64,000 nucleotides of DNA from CAYMZZ01 sp047600605 (GCA_047600605.1 JASGKK010000001.1:124001-188000), one strand, 5' to 3'. Positions 8,635 to 16,497 are shown, counted from the first letter of the stretch. The notes: generated from the letters alone by a model not told the origin. Translations and numbers: made by a program.

Positions 8635-8937
8635 GATAAACGCTTATTCTTCTGATCGGTTAACCGGATAGGGATTGCAGGATAATAGGCGGCATAAGCC
8701 TTTCCTGAAATTGCTTTAGTTTACTTTGTCATTGCAAGAATTCTGTTCTAAGTGGTTTGTGAAAAATCATTTTGAAGGGTTATGCTTTGCTTGTAGCTAA
8801 GCATAACTTCGTCCGAAGATCTTAGAATTTAAAATGTGTTTTTGCAGGCTTCCATAAGCATGGATACCAGGTACGAAATCAGGCAGCTATTCATTTTGTA
8901 AATGTTCGTGGTGAAAAGTATTCAGGCCAACCGACAA
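8635..8937. other. Gap of 303 bases with one hairpin
   Basis: No credible gene. The one clear structure is a 9-bp perfect stem, GTTATGCTT (8779-8787) with AAGCATAAC (8799-8807), and an 11-base loop. It lacks a T run on either side, so a terminator role is only possible. Confidence 0.5.
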
Positions 8938-9513
8938 CTAAGCGAACTTATATTCAATAACTGATTCTACTGGCAACAAACCTATGGCGGCTTCCCAATC
9001 TTGCTGATCAATCAGTCCTTTAATTTCTTTGACCAGGGGAGTGATATCTGTGATCTGCAGTATCCATTCATTCACATAGTGGTCAACAGCCGCCGGTTTA
9101 AGTCCTATCTGAATACTCCGATACGAAAGTTTATTGCCCTGTAAATCGCGCTCCGGATCCCACTGGATTACAACCGGGCTGCTGTCCAGCTGACTCTTCC
9201 ATTGTTCATAGCTACTGTGTATTTTACCATCATAATGCGATAGGACGGCATTTTCAAGGGCCCATCGGAATCCTTCGCGGCTGATATCGACAGCCAGCAC
9301 ATGCTCCTGGTTTTCTTTACTGGCCCAGCCACAGCGCTCCATCATCCAGCAAAAGGAAGGCTTGATCCAGGTAGTCCTGTCAGGCTTAAAGGGAGGTGAT
9401 ACAAAGGTTTGATGAGTCACAGCCCTGGTGGCTATAGCGGCATTATAGGCCTGGTAAACCCGGATCGTGGTATCGGTAGAGCTGGCGTAAATTTCTTTTT
9501 CGGTACGTGACAT
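8938..9513 (-). CDS. DUF4291 domain protein
   Basis: A 191-residue protein whose N-terminal half carries the DUF4291 signature: IRVYQAYNAAIA, then QTFVSPPFKPDRTTWIKPSF and WMMERCGWASKENQEHVLAVDI. This family is widespread and uncharacterised. The motif set is rich in aromatic and basic residues, suggestive of a nucleotide or nucleic-acid pocket, but that is inference only. Length is normal for the family. The ATG at 9513 was taken because the family signature begins about 17 residues in. It is divergent from the ArsR operon that starts at 9650. Confidence 0.85.
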   Translation of the reverse strand: MSRTEKEIYASSTDTTIRVYQAYNAAIATRAVTHQTFVSPPFKPDRTTWIKPSFCWMMERCGWASKENQEHVLAVDISREGFRWALENAVLSHYDGKIHSSYEQWKSQLDSSPVVIQWDPERDLQGNKLSYRSIQIGLKPAAVDHYVNEWILQITDITPLVKEIKGLIDQQDWEAAIGLLPVESVIEYKFA

Positions 9514-9604
9514 AACCTAATATAGTAACAGCAGGGCTTTCTGTCTGTTTTAGCTGGCTAAGTTATTACAGATGCTTTTATGATAAAAATGCAGAAAAAT
9601 TTGC

Positions 9605-9646
9605 GCAGTCAGATAACTGCACATATATTTGCAGTCAAATAACTGC
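9605..9646 (+). promoter_or_regulatory. ArsR promoter with two matched operators
   Basis: Two near-identical sites, GCAGTCAGATAACTGC (9605-9620) and GCAGTCAAATAACTGC (9631-9646), differ at one base. Each has GCAGT/ACTGC arms around six bases. Between them, sharing G9631, lies a perfect minus-7 box TATATTTG (9624-9631). The downstream site would cover the transcription start. This arrangement fits self-repression by the ArsR protein encoded four bases downstream. Confidence 0.75.
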
Positions 9647-9649
9647 ATA

Positions 9650-9973
9650 ATGGAACTCCGAAGAGACGTATTCCAGGCCATTGCCGACCCCACCCGCCGC
9701 GCCATTCTTACCCTGCTGGCCCTGCAGGCCATGACACCCGGCGCCATCGCGGAACAATTTGATTCCTCGCGCCAGACCATTTCCAAGCATATCCAGATAC
9801 TCACCGAATGTGAACTGCTCAAACAGCAGCAAACCGGCCGGGAAATTCATTATCACCTTAACCCGCAAAAGATGAAAGAGATCGCCGACTTTATCGAACC
9901 ATTCCGCAAAATGTGGGAGGTACGCTTCAATAAACTGGAAACTATCATGAAAAACTATAAACCCAAAAAATAA
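9650..9973 (+). CDS. ArsR-family winged-helix repressor (SdpR/YgaV-like)
   Basis: A 107-residue protein: MELRRDVFQAIADPTRRAILTLLALQAMTPGAIAEQFDSSRQTISKHIQ, a classic ArsR-fold winged helix with recognition helix SSRQTISKHIQIL, then the wing GREIHYHLN. No Cys-based metal motif is visible, which points to the non-metal subgroup that often controls AHSA1/SRPBCC genes. The ATG at 9650 was chosen over TTG at 9629, because the TTG lies inside the minus-7 box and would not be transcribed. It is the first gene of a five-gene same-strand run, with six bases to the next gene. Confidence 0.9.
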   Translation: MELRRDVFQAIADPTRRAILTLLALQAMTPGAIAEQFDSSRQTISKHIQILTECELLKQQQTGREIHYHLNPQKMKEIADFIEPFRKMWEVRFNKLETIMKNYKPKK

Positions 9974-9979
9974 CCAGGC

Positions 9980-10462
9980 ATGGAACTGAAAACAAAACTA
10001 ACCGCGGAAAGCGGTAAACAGGATATACATATCACCCGCGAATTTGACCTGCCGGTGGAATTGCTCTTCCTGGCACATACAGATGCTGCGTTGTTTGAAC
10101 AGTGGATGTCGCACGAATACGGTACCACTAAAGTGGTGAAGCTGGAAGCAAAACGGCATGGCAGCTGGCGTTTTCAGACCGTGGATGCGGAAGATAATGT
10201 ATTGTTTCAGGCCAATGGCGTTTTTCATGAGTTCATTCCCAATCAGCAGATCACCCGCACTTTTGAAATGGATAATACGCCCTTTGAAGTGCAGCTGGAG
10301 TTTCTGGAGTTTGAGAAACTGGATGAAGGCCGGAGCAGGCTCAGCATGCATATCATTTACCGGACGGGTAATCTCCGCGATCAGATGCTCAAAAATCCCT
10401 TTGCACAAGGGCTCAATATGGCGCATAACCGCCTGGAGGCAATTATCGGCAAACTTAAATAA
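9980..10462 (+). CDS. SRPBCC/AHSA1-like domain protein
   Basis: A 160-residue single-domain protein of the START-like AHSA1 family. Its layout is standard: ITREFDLPVELLFLAHTDAALFEQWM at about 17-43, central strands KRHGSWRFQTVDAEDN, then the FHEFIPNQQITRTFEM block. The C-terminal helix GLNMAHNRLEAIIGKL closes a hydrophobic ligand cavity. Fusion or pairing with ArsR repressors is common in this family. The ligand is unknown. It sits six bases after the ArsR gene and six before the DoxX gene, so translation is probably coupled. Confidence 0.88.
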   Translation: MELKTKLTAESGKQDIHITREFDLPVELLFLAHTDAALFEQWMSHEYGTTKVVKLEAKRHGSWRFQTVDAEDNVLFQANGVFHEFIPNQQITRTFEMDNTPFEVQLEFLEFEKLDEGRSRLSMHIIYRTGNLRDQMLKNPFAQGLNMAHNRLEAIIGKLK

Positions 10463-10468
10463 ACAGGT

Positions 10469-10852
10469 ATGTCAAAACGAAACAGGATCATCTACTGGAT
10501 TGCCACGGGCTGGCTGGCCCTGGGCATGCTCTCGACCGGAGTGGTACAGTTATTGAAAATGAAAGAAGAGGTGGATATGATGACACACCTGGGTTATCCG
10601 CTTTATTTCTTAACCATATTGGGTACCTGGAAAATGCTGGGAGTTATAACGATCCTTATGCCTAAGTTTCCGGTGTTGAAAGAATGGGCCTATGCCGGAT
10701 TTTTCTTTGCTATGTCGGGAGCTATCATCTCCCATCTGGCTATGGGCGATGCGGCAAAGGAATATTTCGGTCCGGTGTTGTTGCTGGTGCTGACCATCGT
10801 ATCCTGGTATTTCAGACCGGCCAGCCGTAAACCTGTTTTATCTACTCAATAA
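10469..10852 (+). CDS. DoxX-like four-helix membrane protein
   Basis: A 127-residue protein with four predicted transmembrane helices (about 8-26, 46-63, 73-91 and 99-116). The sequence IATGWLALGMLSTGVVQLLKM and LGYPLYFLTILGTWKMLGVITIL is typical of the DoxX-like family PF13564. These are small inner-membrane proteins of poorly known role, often linked to redox stress. Its place between the AHSA1 gene and a DUF1801/YdeI-type gene repeats a gene order common in Bacteroidota. Confidence 0.85.
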   Translation: MSKRNRIIYWIATGWLALGMLSTGVVQLLKMKEEVDMMTHLGYPLYFLTILGTWKMLGVITILMPKFPVLKEWAYAGFFFAMSGAIISHLAMGDAAKEYFGPVLLLVLTIVSWYFRPASRKPVLSTQ

Positions 10853-10861
10853 ACCGATCCG

Positions 10862-11440
10862 GTGAACCCAACGATTGATTTCTTTTTTGCAAAAGAGGGG
10901 AAATGGTCCGCAGAAATGGACGAGATGAGGGCTATTGCACTCGACTGCGGACTGACCGAAGAGCTAAAATGGGGCTCGCCCTGTTATACCTGGCAGAAGA
11001 AGAATATTGTACTGATACATGGATTTAAAGAGTACTGTGCCTTTCTGTTCTTTAAAGGCGTTTTATTAAAAGACCCCAAAGGCATCCTGGTACAGCAAAC
11101 AGCTAATGTACAATCGGCGCGTCAGATCCGCTTTACCAGCGTGCAGGAAGTAGTCAAGAAAAGAACGGTACTGAAAGCATATATCAGGGAAGCCATCGGT
11201 CTTGAAAAAGACGGGCAACAGGTCAGTTTTAAAAAAAGCGCAGAGTTTCCGGTTGCAAAAGAGTTTCAGGAAAAATTGAATAAGGTACCGGGTTTGAAAG
11301 CGGCTTTCCAGTCACTCACGCCCGGGCGGCAAAGAGGATACCTGCTTTTTTTCTCGTCGGCCAAACAATCTTCCACACGGTTGACCAGGATAGAAAAATA
11401 TGTACCTCATATTTTCCAGGGGAAAGGATTGAATGATTAG
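10862..11440 (+). CDS. YdeI/OmpD-associated-type DUF1801 protein
   Basis: A 192-residue protein starting with GTG. The N-terminal DUF1801 half has LTEELKWGSPCYTWQKKNIVLIHGFKEYCAFLFFKGVLL. The C-terminal half contains LTPGRQRGYLLFFSSAKQSSTRLTRIEKYVPHIFQGKG, the bacteriocin-protection YdeI/OmdA segment in which a conserved Arg-rich helix sits near the end. The precise function is unknown. It follows the DoxX gene by nine bases in the ArsR operon. A second, shorter DUF1801 protein is encoded at 14030-14443. Confidence 0.85.
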   Translation: MNPTIDFFFAKEGKWSAEMDEMRAIALDCGLTEELKWGSPCYTWQKKNIVLIHGFKEYCAFLFFKGVLLKDPKGILVQQTANVQSARQIRFTSVQEVVKKRTVLKAYIREAIGLEKDGQQVSFKKSAEFPVAKEFQEKLNKVPGLKAAFQSLTPGRQRGYLLFFSSAKQSSTRLTRIEKYVPHIFQGKGLND

Positions 11441-11481
11441 TACATTCGGTATCGGTAGCCGAAATATAGAAAATATAAACT

Positions 11482-12057
11482 ATGGCAAAAGCGACAACAT
11501 CCACTAAAAAATTATCAGCAGACCAGGCAACTGAATTGCTGAAATTATTGAAAAGCCGGTTTGAAAAAAACATGCACCGGCATAAAGGTCTTGACTGGTC
11601 AAAAGTACAGGCCCGGCTGCAATCCAGTCCGGCAAAGCTCTGGTCGCTCGAAGAGATGGAAATAACGGGTGGTGAACCGGATGTAACAGGTTTTGATAAG
11701 AAAACAGGTGAATACATTTTCGTGGATTGCGCTGCCGAATCTCCCAAAGGCCGCCGCAGTATCTGTTACGATCGCAAAGCGCTGGATGCACGGAAAGAAC
11801 ATAAGCCAGCTAACAGTGCTATGGACCTGGCAGCCGAAATCGGGATTGACCTGCTGACGGAAGAACAGTATCGGGAACTGCAGCAACTGGAGGCCTTTGA
11901 TCTGAAAACCTCCAGTTGGATCGCCACACCGGATAATATCCGCAAACTGGGCGGCGCACTTTTCTGTGACCGCCGATACGATCATGTATTTCTCTACCAC
12001 AACGGCGCTGATTCGTATTATGGGGCCCGCGGTTTTCGGGGTATGCTGCGTGTATGA
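11482..12057 (+). CDS. DUF4256 domain protein
   Basis: A 191-residue protein matching DUF4256: LLKLLKSRFEKNMHRHKGLDWSKVQARL at the N-terminus, then WSLEEMEITGGEPDVTGFDKKTGEYIFVDCAAESPKGRRSICYD and, at the end, GGALFCDRRYDHVFLYHNGADSYYGARGFRGMLRV. The family has no known activity. It lies 41 bases after the DUF1801 gene, a longer gap than the others, containing a short TTCGG/CCGAA dyad, so it may have extra internal regulation. It is the last gene of the ArsR-led run. Confidence 0.85.
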   Translation: MAKATTSTKKLSADQATELLKLLKSRFEKNMHRHKGLDWSKVQARLQSSPAKLWSLEEMEITGGEPDVTGFDKKTGEYIFVDCAAESPKGRRSICYDRKALDARKEHKPANSAMDLAAEIGIDLLTEEQYRELQQLEAFDLKTSSWIATPDNIRKLGGALFCDRRYDHVFLYHNGADSYYGARGFRGMLRV

Positions 12058-12165
12058 GTCCGATGATTTATTGATAAAACGATTGGTCATTTAAAATGAT
12101 CGCTGAGGCGTTTAGTGGGGTTGTTCTGTTTACTTTTCCGTTTCGGACATTCATTTATACTCATC

Positions 12166-12231
12166 TTTTTGCCTCCACGGCCGGCAGGCCGATGTGGTTC
12201 ACAAGGAAAAAAATTATAGAATAGGTAGGAG
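12166..12231 (+). repeat. Modular repeat copy A, hairpin-less
   Basis: Contains the left module GCCTCCACGGCCGGC (12171-12185), then AGGCCGATGTGGTTCAC, directly joined to an AAGGAAAAAAATTATAGAAT-like right module. Compared with copy D (31473-31623), the whole central hairpin and one GAACCAC arm are missing. Confidence 0.8.
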
Positions 12232-12279
12232 AGAAGCACGTAAAGTAATACTGCAGCTTTGCTGTCCTTTCTGACTGTT

Positions 12280-12312
12280 GTAGGCCCGCGATGTATCGCG
12301 GGCCTACTTCTT
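12280..12312. terminator. Strong GC hairpin in the 12-kb gap
   Basis: A 13-bp perfect stem, GTAGGCCCGCGAT with ATCGCGGGCCTAC (12280-12292 and 12295-12307), with a very short loop and followed by TTCTTTT. It could end transcription of the ArsR operon, though it is more than 220 bases past the last stop. Confidence 0.6.
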
Positions 12313-12551
12313 TTGCTAAAATCGGTCAGGCTATTCTGCCTCCACGGTTTCCTGACACTGATACTTTGTAAACCACAAATAACAAACTGGAGAATCAACG
12401 AAGCAGACTCGTGTTGAATGATACAGCGTTCTGATTGCAATGAACTTGCTTTTCTGCAGATAACAAATCCATTTACAGATACTATTTTCCCCGATCAGCA
12501 GTTACGCCGTCAACTACGGTATTTACTTTATTTTTTGGTTGGTATAGCCGG

Positions 12552-12719
12552 CCAGAAAAAAACGTTTTTTTCTGGTGAAAAACCCTTGGAAAGGGGTAGG
12601 GCCGGAGTGTAGATTTGTGACAGATGATTTTTTCCCGGTGGTGCATAGAGGCAGGCAGGTGGGTGTAAGTCCCTCCGCGGTAGCAAGGAATCGTGCTGGA
12701 AGTGACCTGCCCTTTTTTT
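12552..12719 (+). ncRNA. Candidate structured RNA ahead of DUF6934 gene
   Basis: A 24-base perfect palindrome (12552-12575: CCAG, seven A, CG, seven T, CTGG) is nested between GCCGGCC and GGGCCGGA. Further on, GGCAGGT (12654-12660) pairs with ACCTGCC (12705-12711). Inside are a GGG-TGTAAGT-CCC stem and an AGCA/TGCT stem, forming a three-way junction, and seven T (12713-12719) follow. The phrase GGTGTAAGTCC resembles domain I of bacterial group II introns, but no intron-encoded protein or domain V is seen. It could be a terminator-type leader, an intron remnant or a small RNA. Confidence 0.4.
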
Positions 12720-12826
12720 GAAAGGATGCGAAGGCATAGCTATGTGCTATATCAGAGATGGCAGCTGGTCATTTATTATTTCATACCTGCAAAGGGTGTG
12801 TGTCAGAAATGTGTAAAAGAATGTTT

Positions 12827-13285
12827 ATGAACCTCAACAGGTATGAGTTGGTAGTCGATAGCCGTCATGAGCAGTTCGAGTTTTACAGCGATGGAGATGC
12901 AGGATGTATCCGCAAAGTTGTTCTCTTTGAAAAGATCGCGCCCTATCTCTATAATTTATCTTTTGGCGATTGGAGCGATGTAAAAAACGCCCTCAATGAT
13001 CAGTGTGTCAGCAACAATGGAGACCGGGATAAAGTGCTGGTCACTGTAGCGCATGCCGTAATGAATTTTATGCAGTATCATCCTTATGCCGTATTATTTG
13101 CCAGGGGAAGCACCTCTGCGCGCACCAGGCTCTACCAGATGGGTATTAATAAAAATTGGGACAGGATCTGTAGCTTTTATGATGTTCACGGTTTTTTAAA
13201 TGATAAATGGGAGCCTTTTGAAAGAGATAAAAACTACGGGGCTTTTACCCTTAGTCATAAAGACAATTCAGTATTTTTAAACTAA
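12827..13285 (+). CDS. DUF6934 protein
   Basis: A 152-residue protein starting MNLNRYELVVDSRHEQFEFYSDG. The core IRKVVLFEKIAPYLYNLSFGDW, VSNNGDRDKVLVTVAHAVMNFM and FARGSTSARTRLYQMGINKNWD matches the Bacteroidota-restricted DUF6934 family. No catalytic motif is known. The Arg-rich RGSTSARTRLYQMGI segment is the best conserved part. Upstream in-frame ATGs at 12821 and earlier are possible, but the family alignment begins at the chosen one. A 60-residue partner gene follows after 13 bases. The pair is preceded by the structured region at 12552-12719. Confidence 0.75.
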   Translation: MNLNRYELVVDSRHEQFEFYSDGDAGCIRKVVLFEKIAPYLYNLSFGDWSDVKNALNDQCVSNNGDRDKVLVTVAHAVMNFMQYHPYAVLFARGSTSARTRLYQMGINKNWDRICSFYDVHGFLNDKWEPFERDKNYGAFTLSHKDNSVFLN

Positions 13286-13298
13286 TAAAATCACAGAT

Positions 13299-13481
13299 AT
13301 GAAAGCAGAAGATTGGAAAGTGGGTGATTTTTCCCACACGATTAAAGTAGTCGATGATATGCCCGATTACCGTAGCGATCCGCATTTTGCCCAAAAGGCA
13401 GCAGATGCCCGTGCCTTTATCAGCCAGCATGGTCTCCCTGATACCGGTCCTGTCAACGAAGACCCTCCGCAACGGATATAA
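13299..13481 (+). CDS. Small partner protein of DUF6934 gene, 60 residues
   Basis: Starts ATG AAA GCA GAA GAT and encodes a 60-residue acidic-to-neutral soluble protein (EDWKVGDFSHTIKVVDDMPDY, then ADARAFISQHGLPDTGP). I do not recognise a domain. The 13-base spacing from the DUF6934 gene indicates cotranscription. A small gene behind DUF6934 recurs in Bacteroidota as far as I recall, which would suit a two-component functional pair, possibly toxin-antitoxin-like, but there is no direct sign of toxicity or binding. Confidence 0.6.
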   Translation: MKAEDWKVGDFSHTIKVVDDMPDYRSDPHFAQKAADARAFISQHGLPDTGPVNEDPPQRI

Positions 13482-13497
13482 AACCTGTTATATTTAT

Positions 13498-14016
13498 TCA
13501 GGCTTTTCGGGAGGCCGTCAATGCCAGTACAGTTGTTGTTGCCAGTTTTTCAAGGTGTAGGGTTTCGATTGAGAGCTTGTGCCGGATTAGCGCATGCTTA
13601 ATGGGCGCTGCCTCTGCAAGTGTGATTGGATAGGGTGTCTGATAAAACAGGCAGAGTATTCCTTTTACTTTTAAGGCGTGGGCGAGAATTTGTATGCCGG
13701 TGCCGGACGCTTTCCATAGAAATGCCGTGTTGAAAGCTGTGATCAGGTCATATGTTTCAGGTATCAGTTTCAGGTCTTTTACCGCACAGCATTCAAACCG
13801 TGCTTTTTGTTGCCGTATTGCTTCCTCGTTTCTTTTCCTCGCCTGTGTGATGGCATAGGCTGACTGATCGATACCGAGGAGGGAGCCGGTTTTTAGTTTG
13901 CCTGCGATCAACTGGGCCAGTATGCCATTGCCACAACCAATTTCCAGCACCTGGTGATGCGATTTTATGGGCAGAAAAGACATAGCCCAGGTAAAACGTT
14001 CGGGTACAGAAGGCAT
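13498..14016 (-). CDS. Class I SAM-dependent methyltransferase
   Basis: A 172-residue protein with motif I VLEIGCGNGILAQLIAGKL (about 21-39), the glycine-rich S-adenosylmethionine loop. The acidic motif II region LLGIDQSAYAI and the post-II LIPETYDLITAFNTAFLW block follow. It is shorter than most class I enzymes and lacks an obvious substrate-binding insertion, so the acceptor is unknown. The start at 14016 gives a short PERFTWAMSFL leader that fits related proteins. It lies 13 bases after the DUF1801 gene on the same strand, suggesting an operon. Confidence 0.85.
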   Translation of the reverse strand: MPSVPERFTWAMSFLPIKSHHQVLEIGCGNGILAQLIAGKLKTGSLLGIDQSAYAITQARKRNEEAIRQQKARFECCAVKDLKLIPETYDLITAFNTAFLWKASGTGIQILAHALKVKGILCLFYQTPYPITLAEAAPIKHALIRHKLSIETLHLEKLATTTVLALTASRKA

Positions 14017-14029
14017 AATCGCTTACATT

Positions 14030-14443
14030 TTATTTATCGACTTGCTTAAGCCATAACCTGATTATCTGCTGCAGGTCTTTAGCCCTTGCTTTTACCTCGT
14101 CTGTGTTTTTGAAAGTGATCATACGGCGTCCATCAGCATAATCACCTTCGAGAAGACCGGTTGTGTCTTTAATAACTGCTCCTGTCGGAAAAACGAGTAG
14201 CGCCTGTCCCTTCCGCATATTTATCACAACAATATCCCGTTTATATTCTTTGGGATTGAAGGGTTTCATGTCGCCCGTATAAAAGAAACTGGGGGAGTTC
14301 CATTTGATTTGTTCCCCGATTTCTTTGTCAGCTGACAATACAATCTGCCGGATGTCTTCGATCAGGCCGGCTTGTGCGGGTTCCAGTTTGCTGATCAGCG
14401 CAGACACCGCCTGCGGATCATGGGTATCTTTGTTTTTTGCCAT
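14030..14443 (-). CDS. DUF1801 domain protein
   Basis: A 137-residue single-domain protein: VSALISKLEPAQAGLIEDIRQIVLSADKEIGEQIKWNSPSFFY is the DUF1801 signature, with the conserved KWNSPSF, then FNPKEYKRDIVVINMRKGQALLVFPTGAVIKD. Related to the YdeI-type protein at 10862-11440 but without its C-terminal half. Function unknown; members are cytosolic. Probably first gene of a two-gene unit with the methyltransferase. Confidence 0.85.
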   Translation of the reverse strand: MAKNKDTHDPQAVSALISKLEPAQAGLIEDIRQIVLSADKEIGEQIKWNSPSFFYTGDMKPFNPKEYKRDIVVINMRKGQALLVFPTGAVIKDTTGLLEGDYADGRRMITFKNTDEVKARAKDLQQIIRLWLKQVDK

Positions 14444-14515
14444 TGTCCGGGAAGTTGTGGTTCAAAACAATCTTTTCCGAATATAAGACAAATACGCGGG
14501 TCAGTCATTACTCCG

Positions 14516-15736
14516 TTACCCGTGCCGCTGCGGTTTGGTATTGGGTAATAAGCCGGTGATGATACCTATCAATGGTAAAAATGCACAGATCCGGAATACG
14601 AAAGCGATGCTTGTGCTATCGGCCAGCGCGCCAAGTGCTGCTGAGCCAATGCCACCCATACCAAAGGAGAAACCAAAAAATAATCCCGCGACCAAACCGA
14701 TTTTTCCGGGCATCAGATCCGTTGCATAAACCAGGATCGCCGAAAATGCAGAAGCGATGATCAAGCCGATGATGATCGCAAATATGATTGTCCAGAAAAG
14801 CGGGAGATAAGGGAGGCAAAGTGTGAAAGGCGCAGCTCCCAGGATTGATACCCAGATGATCAGTTTACGTCCATACCGGTCGCCAAGACCGCCGCCAAGG
14901 ATAGTGCCAACCGCCACCGCTGCCAGAAACAGGAACAGGTAGAGTTGTGAGTCTTTTACCGAAACATGAAACTTGTCAATAAGGAAAAAGGTAAAATAAC
15001 TGGTCATCGAAGTAAGATAGATATACTTGGAGAAAACCAGGGTCAGCAGGATAACGACAGAGAAGATGATCTTTCGTCTTGGTAGAACAGCAGCATTGAT
15101 AACAGGCTGTTTGCCTCCGGTCGATTGGCGTGCTGCAATTTTCTCCGCATACCAGGTGCCAATGCGCCAGAGTACAAGTATGCCGATAAAGGCGGCTATT
15201 GCAAATACACTCACATAGGCCTGACCATAAGGCAATACAATCAGGGCTACCAGCAATGGCCCCAGCGCACTGCCGGCATTACCACCCACCTGGAAGATTG
15301 ACTGGGCCAGTCCCTTTTGACCACCAGAAGCCAGTTGTGCTACGCGGGATGCTTCCGGGTGAAATACCGATGATCCCATGCCGATCAGACTGACCGAAAG
15401 CAATACCATATAATAATGATGAGCAAAGGCCAGCATCAACAGGCCACTTAAAGAAAGTGTCATACCAATAGCCAGCGAACGCGGATTGGGATGTTTGTCT
15501 GTATATATTCCTATGAAAGGTTGAAGAATGGAGGCTGTAAGCTGAAATACCAGTGTGATCATCCCGATCTGGGCAAAAGACAACTGGAATTCTCCTTTCA
15601 GGATCGGGTATAAAGACGGGATCGTGGACTGGATCAGGTCATTCAGAAAATGCGAAAAGCTGATGGCAAAAAGGATCTGATAAACGATTTGCCTGGATTG
15701 CCGGGAACTGGCGCCGGCGGCTACGGTATTATTCAT
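14516..15736 (-). CDS. fsr: MFS exporter, fosmidomycin-resistance (Fsr) type
   Basis: A 406-residue major-facilitator protein with about twelve transmembrane helices. The start of the membrane domain, SFSHFLNDLIQSTIPSLYPILKGEF, and the YTDKHPNPRSLAIGMTLSL loop-2 and MGSSVFHPEASRVAQLASGGQKGLAQSIFQVGGNAGSALGPL segments are close to the Fsr exporters known for fosmidomycin export. The natural substrate is not established. The GntR/FadR gene lies directly upstream in the same orientation, 38 bases away, and is the likely local regulator. The start at 15736 leaves a short polar N-terminus before helix 1. Confidence 0.85.
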   Translation of the reverse strand: MNNTVAAGASSRQSRQIVYQILFAISFSHFLNDLIQSTIPSLYPILKGEFQLSFAQIGMITLVFQLTASILQPFIGIYTDKHPNPRSLAIGMTLSLSGLLMLAFAHHYYMVLLSVSLIGMGSSVFHPEASRVAQLASGGQKGLAQSIFQVGGNAGSALGPLLVALIVLPYGQAYVSVFAIAAFIGILVLWRIGTWYAEKIAARQSTGGKQPVINAAVLPRRKIIFSVVILLTLVFSKYIYLTSMTSYFTFFLIDKFHVSVKDSQLYLFLFLAAVAVGTILGGGLGDRYGRKLIIWVSILGAAPFTLCLPYLPLFWTIIFAIIIGLIIASAFSAILVYATDLMPGKIGLVAGLFFGFSFGMGGIGSAALGALADSTSIAFVFRICAFLPLIGIITGLLPNTKPQRHG

Positions 15737-15774
15737 AAACCTGTATCTAAACAGCTCTGTGGCTGCTCTTTTTA

Positions 15775-16428
15775 TTAATGATTATTAATGATGGATCTTA
15801 CCCGGGCAGCTGCCAGTTCTGTATCCTTTTTTTTAATGGCTTCGTACAACTCCTGGTGCAAATACTGTGATGATAAGAAAGCAGCTGTCGTATTGTGCCG
15901 GCTCATCAGCGATTTCGTCACTTCCACACTGGTCGCCTTATATAAATCCGTGAGCAATGTATTGCCACAGGCTTCGGCAATGGCCATATGAAAATTTACG
16001 TCAGCTTCAATGCAGGACTTTACCTCATTTTGCTTCGCATATTTTTGTCTTACGGCCAGCCAGTTGCGCATGGCCTTTAGTTGTTCGGTGCTGCGGTGGA
16101 TGGCCGCTTTTTCCGCAATCCTCACTTCGAGCAGTGAGCGTACCTCCACAATATCGTCAAGCTGAGAGCGGCTAAGCTGTGTACTTAATGTTTCTTCACA
16201 GGCTGTATTGCGCACAAAAGTGCCCAACCCCTGCTGTACTTCCAGCAGTCCCTGAATGCTGAGTATCTTAATTGCCTCGCGGATGCTGGATCGCCCCACA
16301 CCGAAACTTTTCATCAGTTCAGGCTCAATGGGCAGCTGGTCACCCACTGCATATTCGCCATTACTGATCTGCTCCCGCAGCTTTTCTGCTACCACTTCTG
16401 CCAGATTTCTTTTGATTATCAATGTCAT
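15775..16428 (-). CDS. FadR-subfamily GntR transcriptional regulator
   Basis: A 217-residue regulator. The N-terminal winged helix EVVAEKLREQISNGEYAVGDQLPIEPELMKSFGVGRSSIREAIKILSIQGLLEVQQGLGTFV is standard GntR. The all-helical C-terminal FCD domain (about 90-215) contains VRSLLEVRIAEKAA and DVNFHMAIAEACGN, with the Asp/His residues used for metal or ligand binding. It probably binds an organic acid or similar effector and controls itself and the downstream exporter. A symmetrical site sits at its own transcription start (16443-16455). Confidence 0.9.
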   Translation of the reverse strand: MTLIIKRNLAEVVAEKLREQISNGEYAVGDQLPIEPELMKSFGVGRSSIREAIKILSIQGLLEVQQGLGTFVRNTACEETLSTQLSRSQLDDIVEVRSLLEVRIAEKAAIHRSTEQLKAMRNWLAVRQKYAKQNEVKSCIEADVNFHMAIAEACGNTLLTDLYKATSVEVTKSLMSRHNTTAAFLSSQYLHQELYEAIKKKDTELAAARVRSIINNH

Positions 16429-16442
16429 ATGTAAAACATCAT

Positions 16443-16465
16443 ATCATCTGATGATTGCAAAGATA
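16443..16465 (-). promoter_or_regulatory. GntR gene promoter with overlapping dyad
   Basis: On the minus strand a perfect TATCTTTG minus-7 box (16465 to 16458) is followed two bases later by the dyad ATCATC-T-GATGAT (16443-16455), placing the dyad on the transcription start. This suits autoregulation by the FadR-type protein. Confidence 0.6.
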
Positions 16466-16497
16466 GGGATAGGTTTTGAGTTTTAAGTAATAAGTTT

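Noticed and set aside
12616..12719. Cobalamin riboswitch, because of the ending ACCTGCC and a GGTG..AAGTCC phrase
   Set aside because: The region between the arms is much too short and lacks the other conserved B12-box segments.
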